Shown here: positions 63,992 through 64,000 of the stretch, piece after piece
Layout: every line of letters begins with the position of its first letter
Position numbering within the stretch: position 1 is the stretch's first letter
Origin: Chamaecrista fasciculata
Lineage: Eukaryota; Streptophyta; Magnoliopsida; Fabales; Fabaceae
Direction of reading: 5' to 3'
Assembly (NCBI GenBank): GCA_003254925.1
Contig: QANZ01032509.1
Location: 55,385-119,384, forward strand
DNA: 64,000 nt
Program-made: the position numbers and the translations under genes
The notes under the pieces: generated by a model
What the model was told of the DNA's origin: nothing
Database searches by the model: none
What the model saw: only the letters and a program-made list of their open reading frames with translations

Positions 63992-64000
63992 AAATTAGGC

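Overview
The window is nuclear DNA from a flowering plant, almost certainly a eudicot. It is AT-rich, and its genes have short exons, GT-AG introns and U/A-rich introns. It carries two plant-type nuclear tRNA genes, plant-only families (CSLA, MRS2-11, GDSL lipase) and many short inverted-repeat transposons. I do not name a species. All gene models below were built by hand from splice sites and checked for reading-frame continuity across every junction.

Layout. 1-3370: AT-rich intergenic DNA with one MITE. 3618-7289 (+): a nine-exon cellulose synthase-like A mannan synthase. 9321-9598: divergent tRNA-Gly(TCC) and tRNA-Leu(TAA). 9876-11645 (+): the splicing factor U2AF35. 14097-15890 (+): a secreted GDSL lipase with one GC-AG intron. 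16300-26420: a repeat-rich block. It contains a roughly 3.3 kb unit present twice, plus a partial third copy, and each unit carries decayed and rearranged VIM/ORTHRUS (SRA-RING) coding sequence. A 2.48 kb Mutator-like element, itself interrupted by an LTR fragment, sits in the second unit. 26536-28222 (+): RMI2. 30103-37094 (+): the chloroplast-type magnesium transporter MRS2-11/MGT10, 13 exons. 38519-41843 (-): an SRPK-type SR-protein kinase. 43161-48041 (+): a membrane- or GPI-anchored aspartic protease. 48864-51874 (-): the mitochondrial ATP synthase assembly factor ATP10. 53129-57074 (-): a complete S28 Pro-X carboxypeptidase. 61155-62718 (-): a tandem S28 copy keeping only the first four exons. 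63126-63991: a probable LTR.

The genes do not form a pathway; this is an ordinary plant gene neighbourhood with about 5 to 10 kb between housekeeping genes. Two encode parts of the splicing machinery (U2AF35 and an SR-protein kinase), two act on organelle ion or ATP metabolism (MRS2-11, ATP10), one on genome stability (RMI2), and four are secreted or endomembrane enzymes (CSLA, GDSL lipase, aspartic protease, S28 peptidases). The most unusual parts are the rearranged VIM/ORTHRUS units behind promoter-like tandem repeats, the nested transposon at 23369-25851 whose inner insert looks like an LTR plus exactly one primer-binding site, and the half-length S28 copy. Several single-N positions are flanked by near-identical direct repeats and probably mark unmerged contig ends rather than biology.
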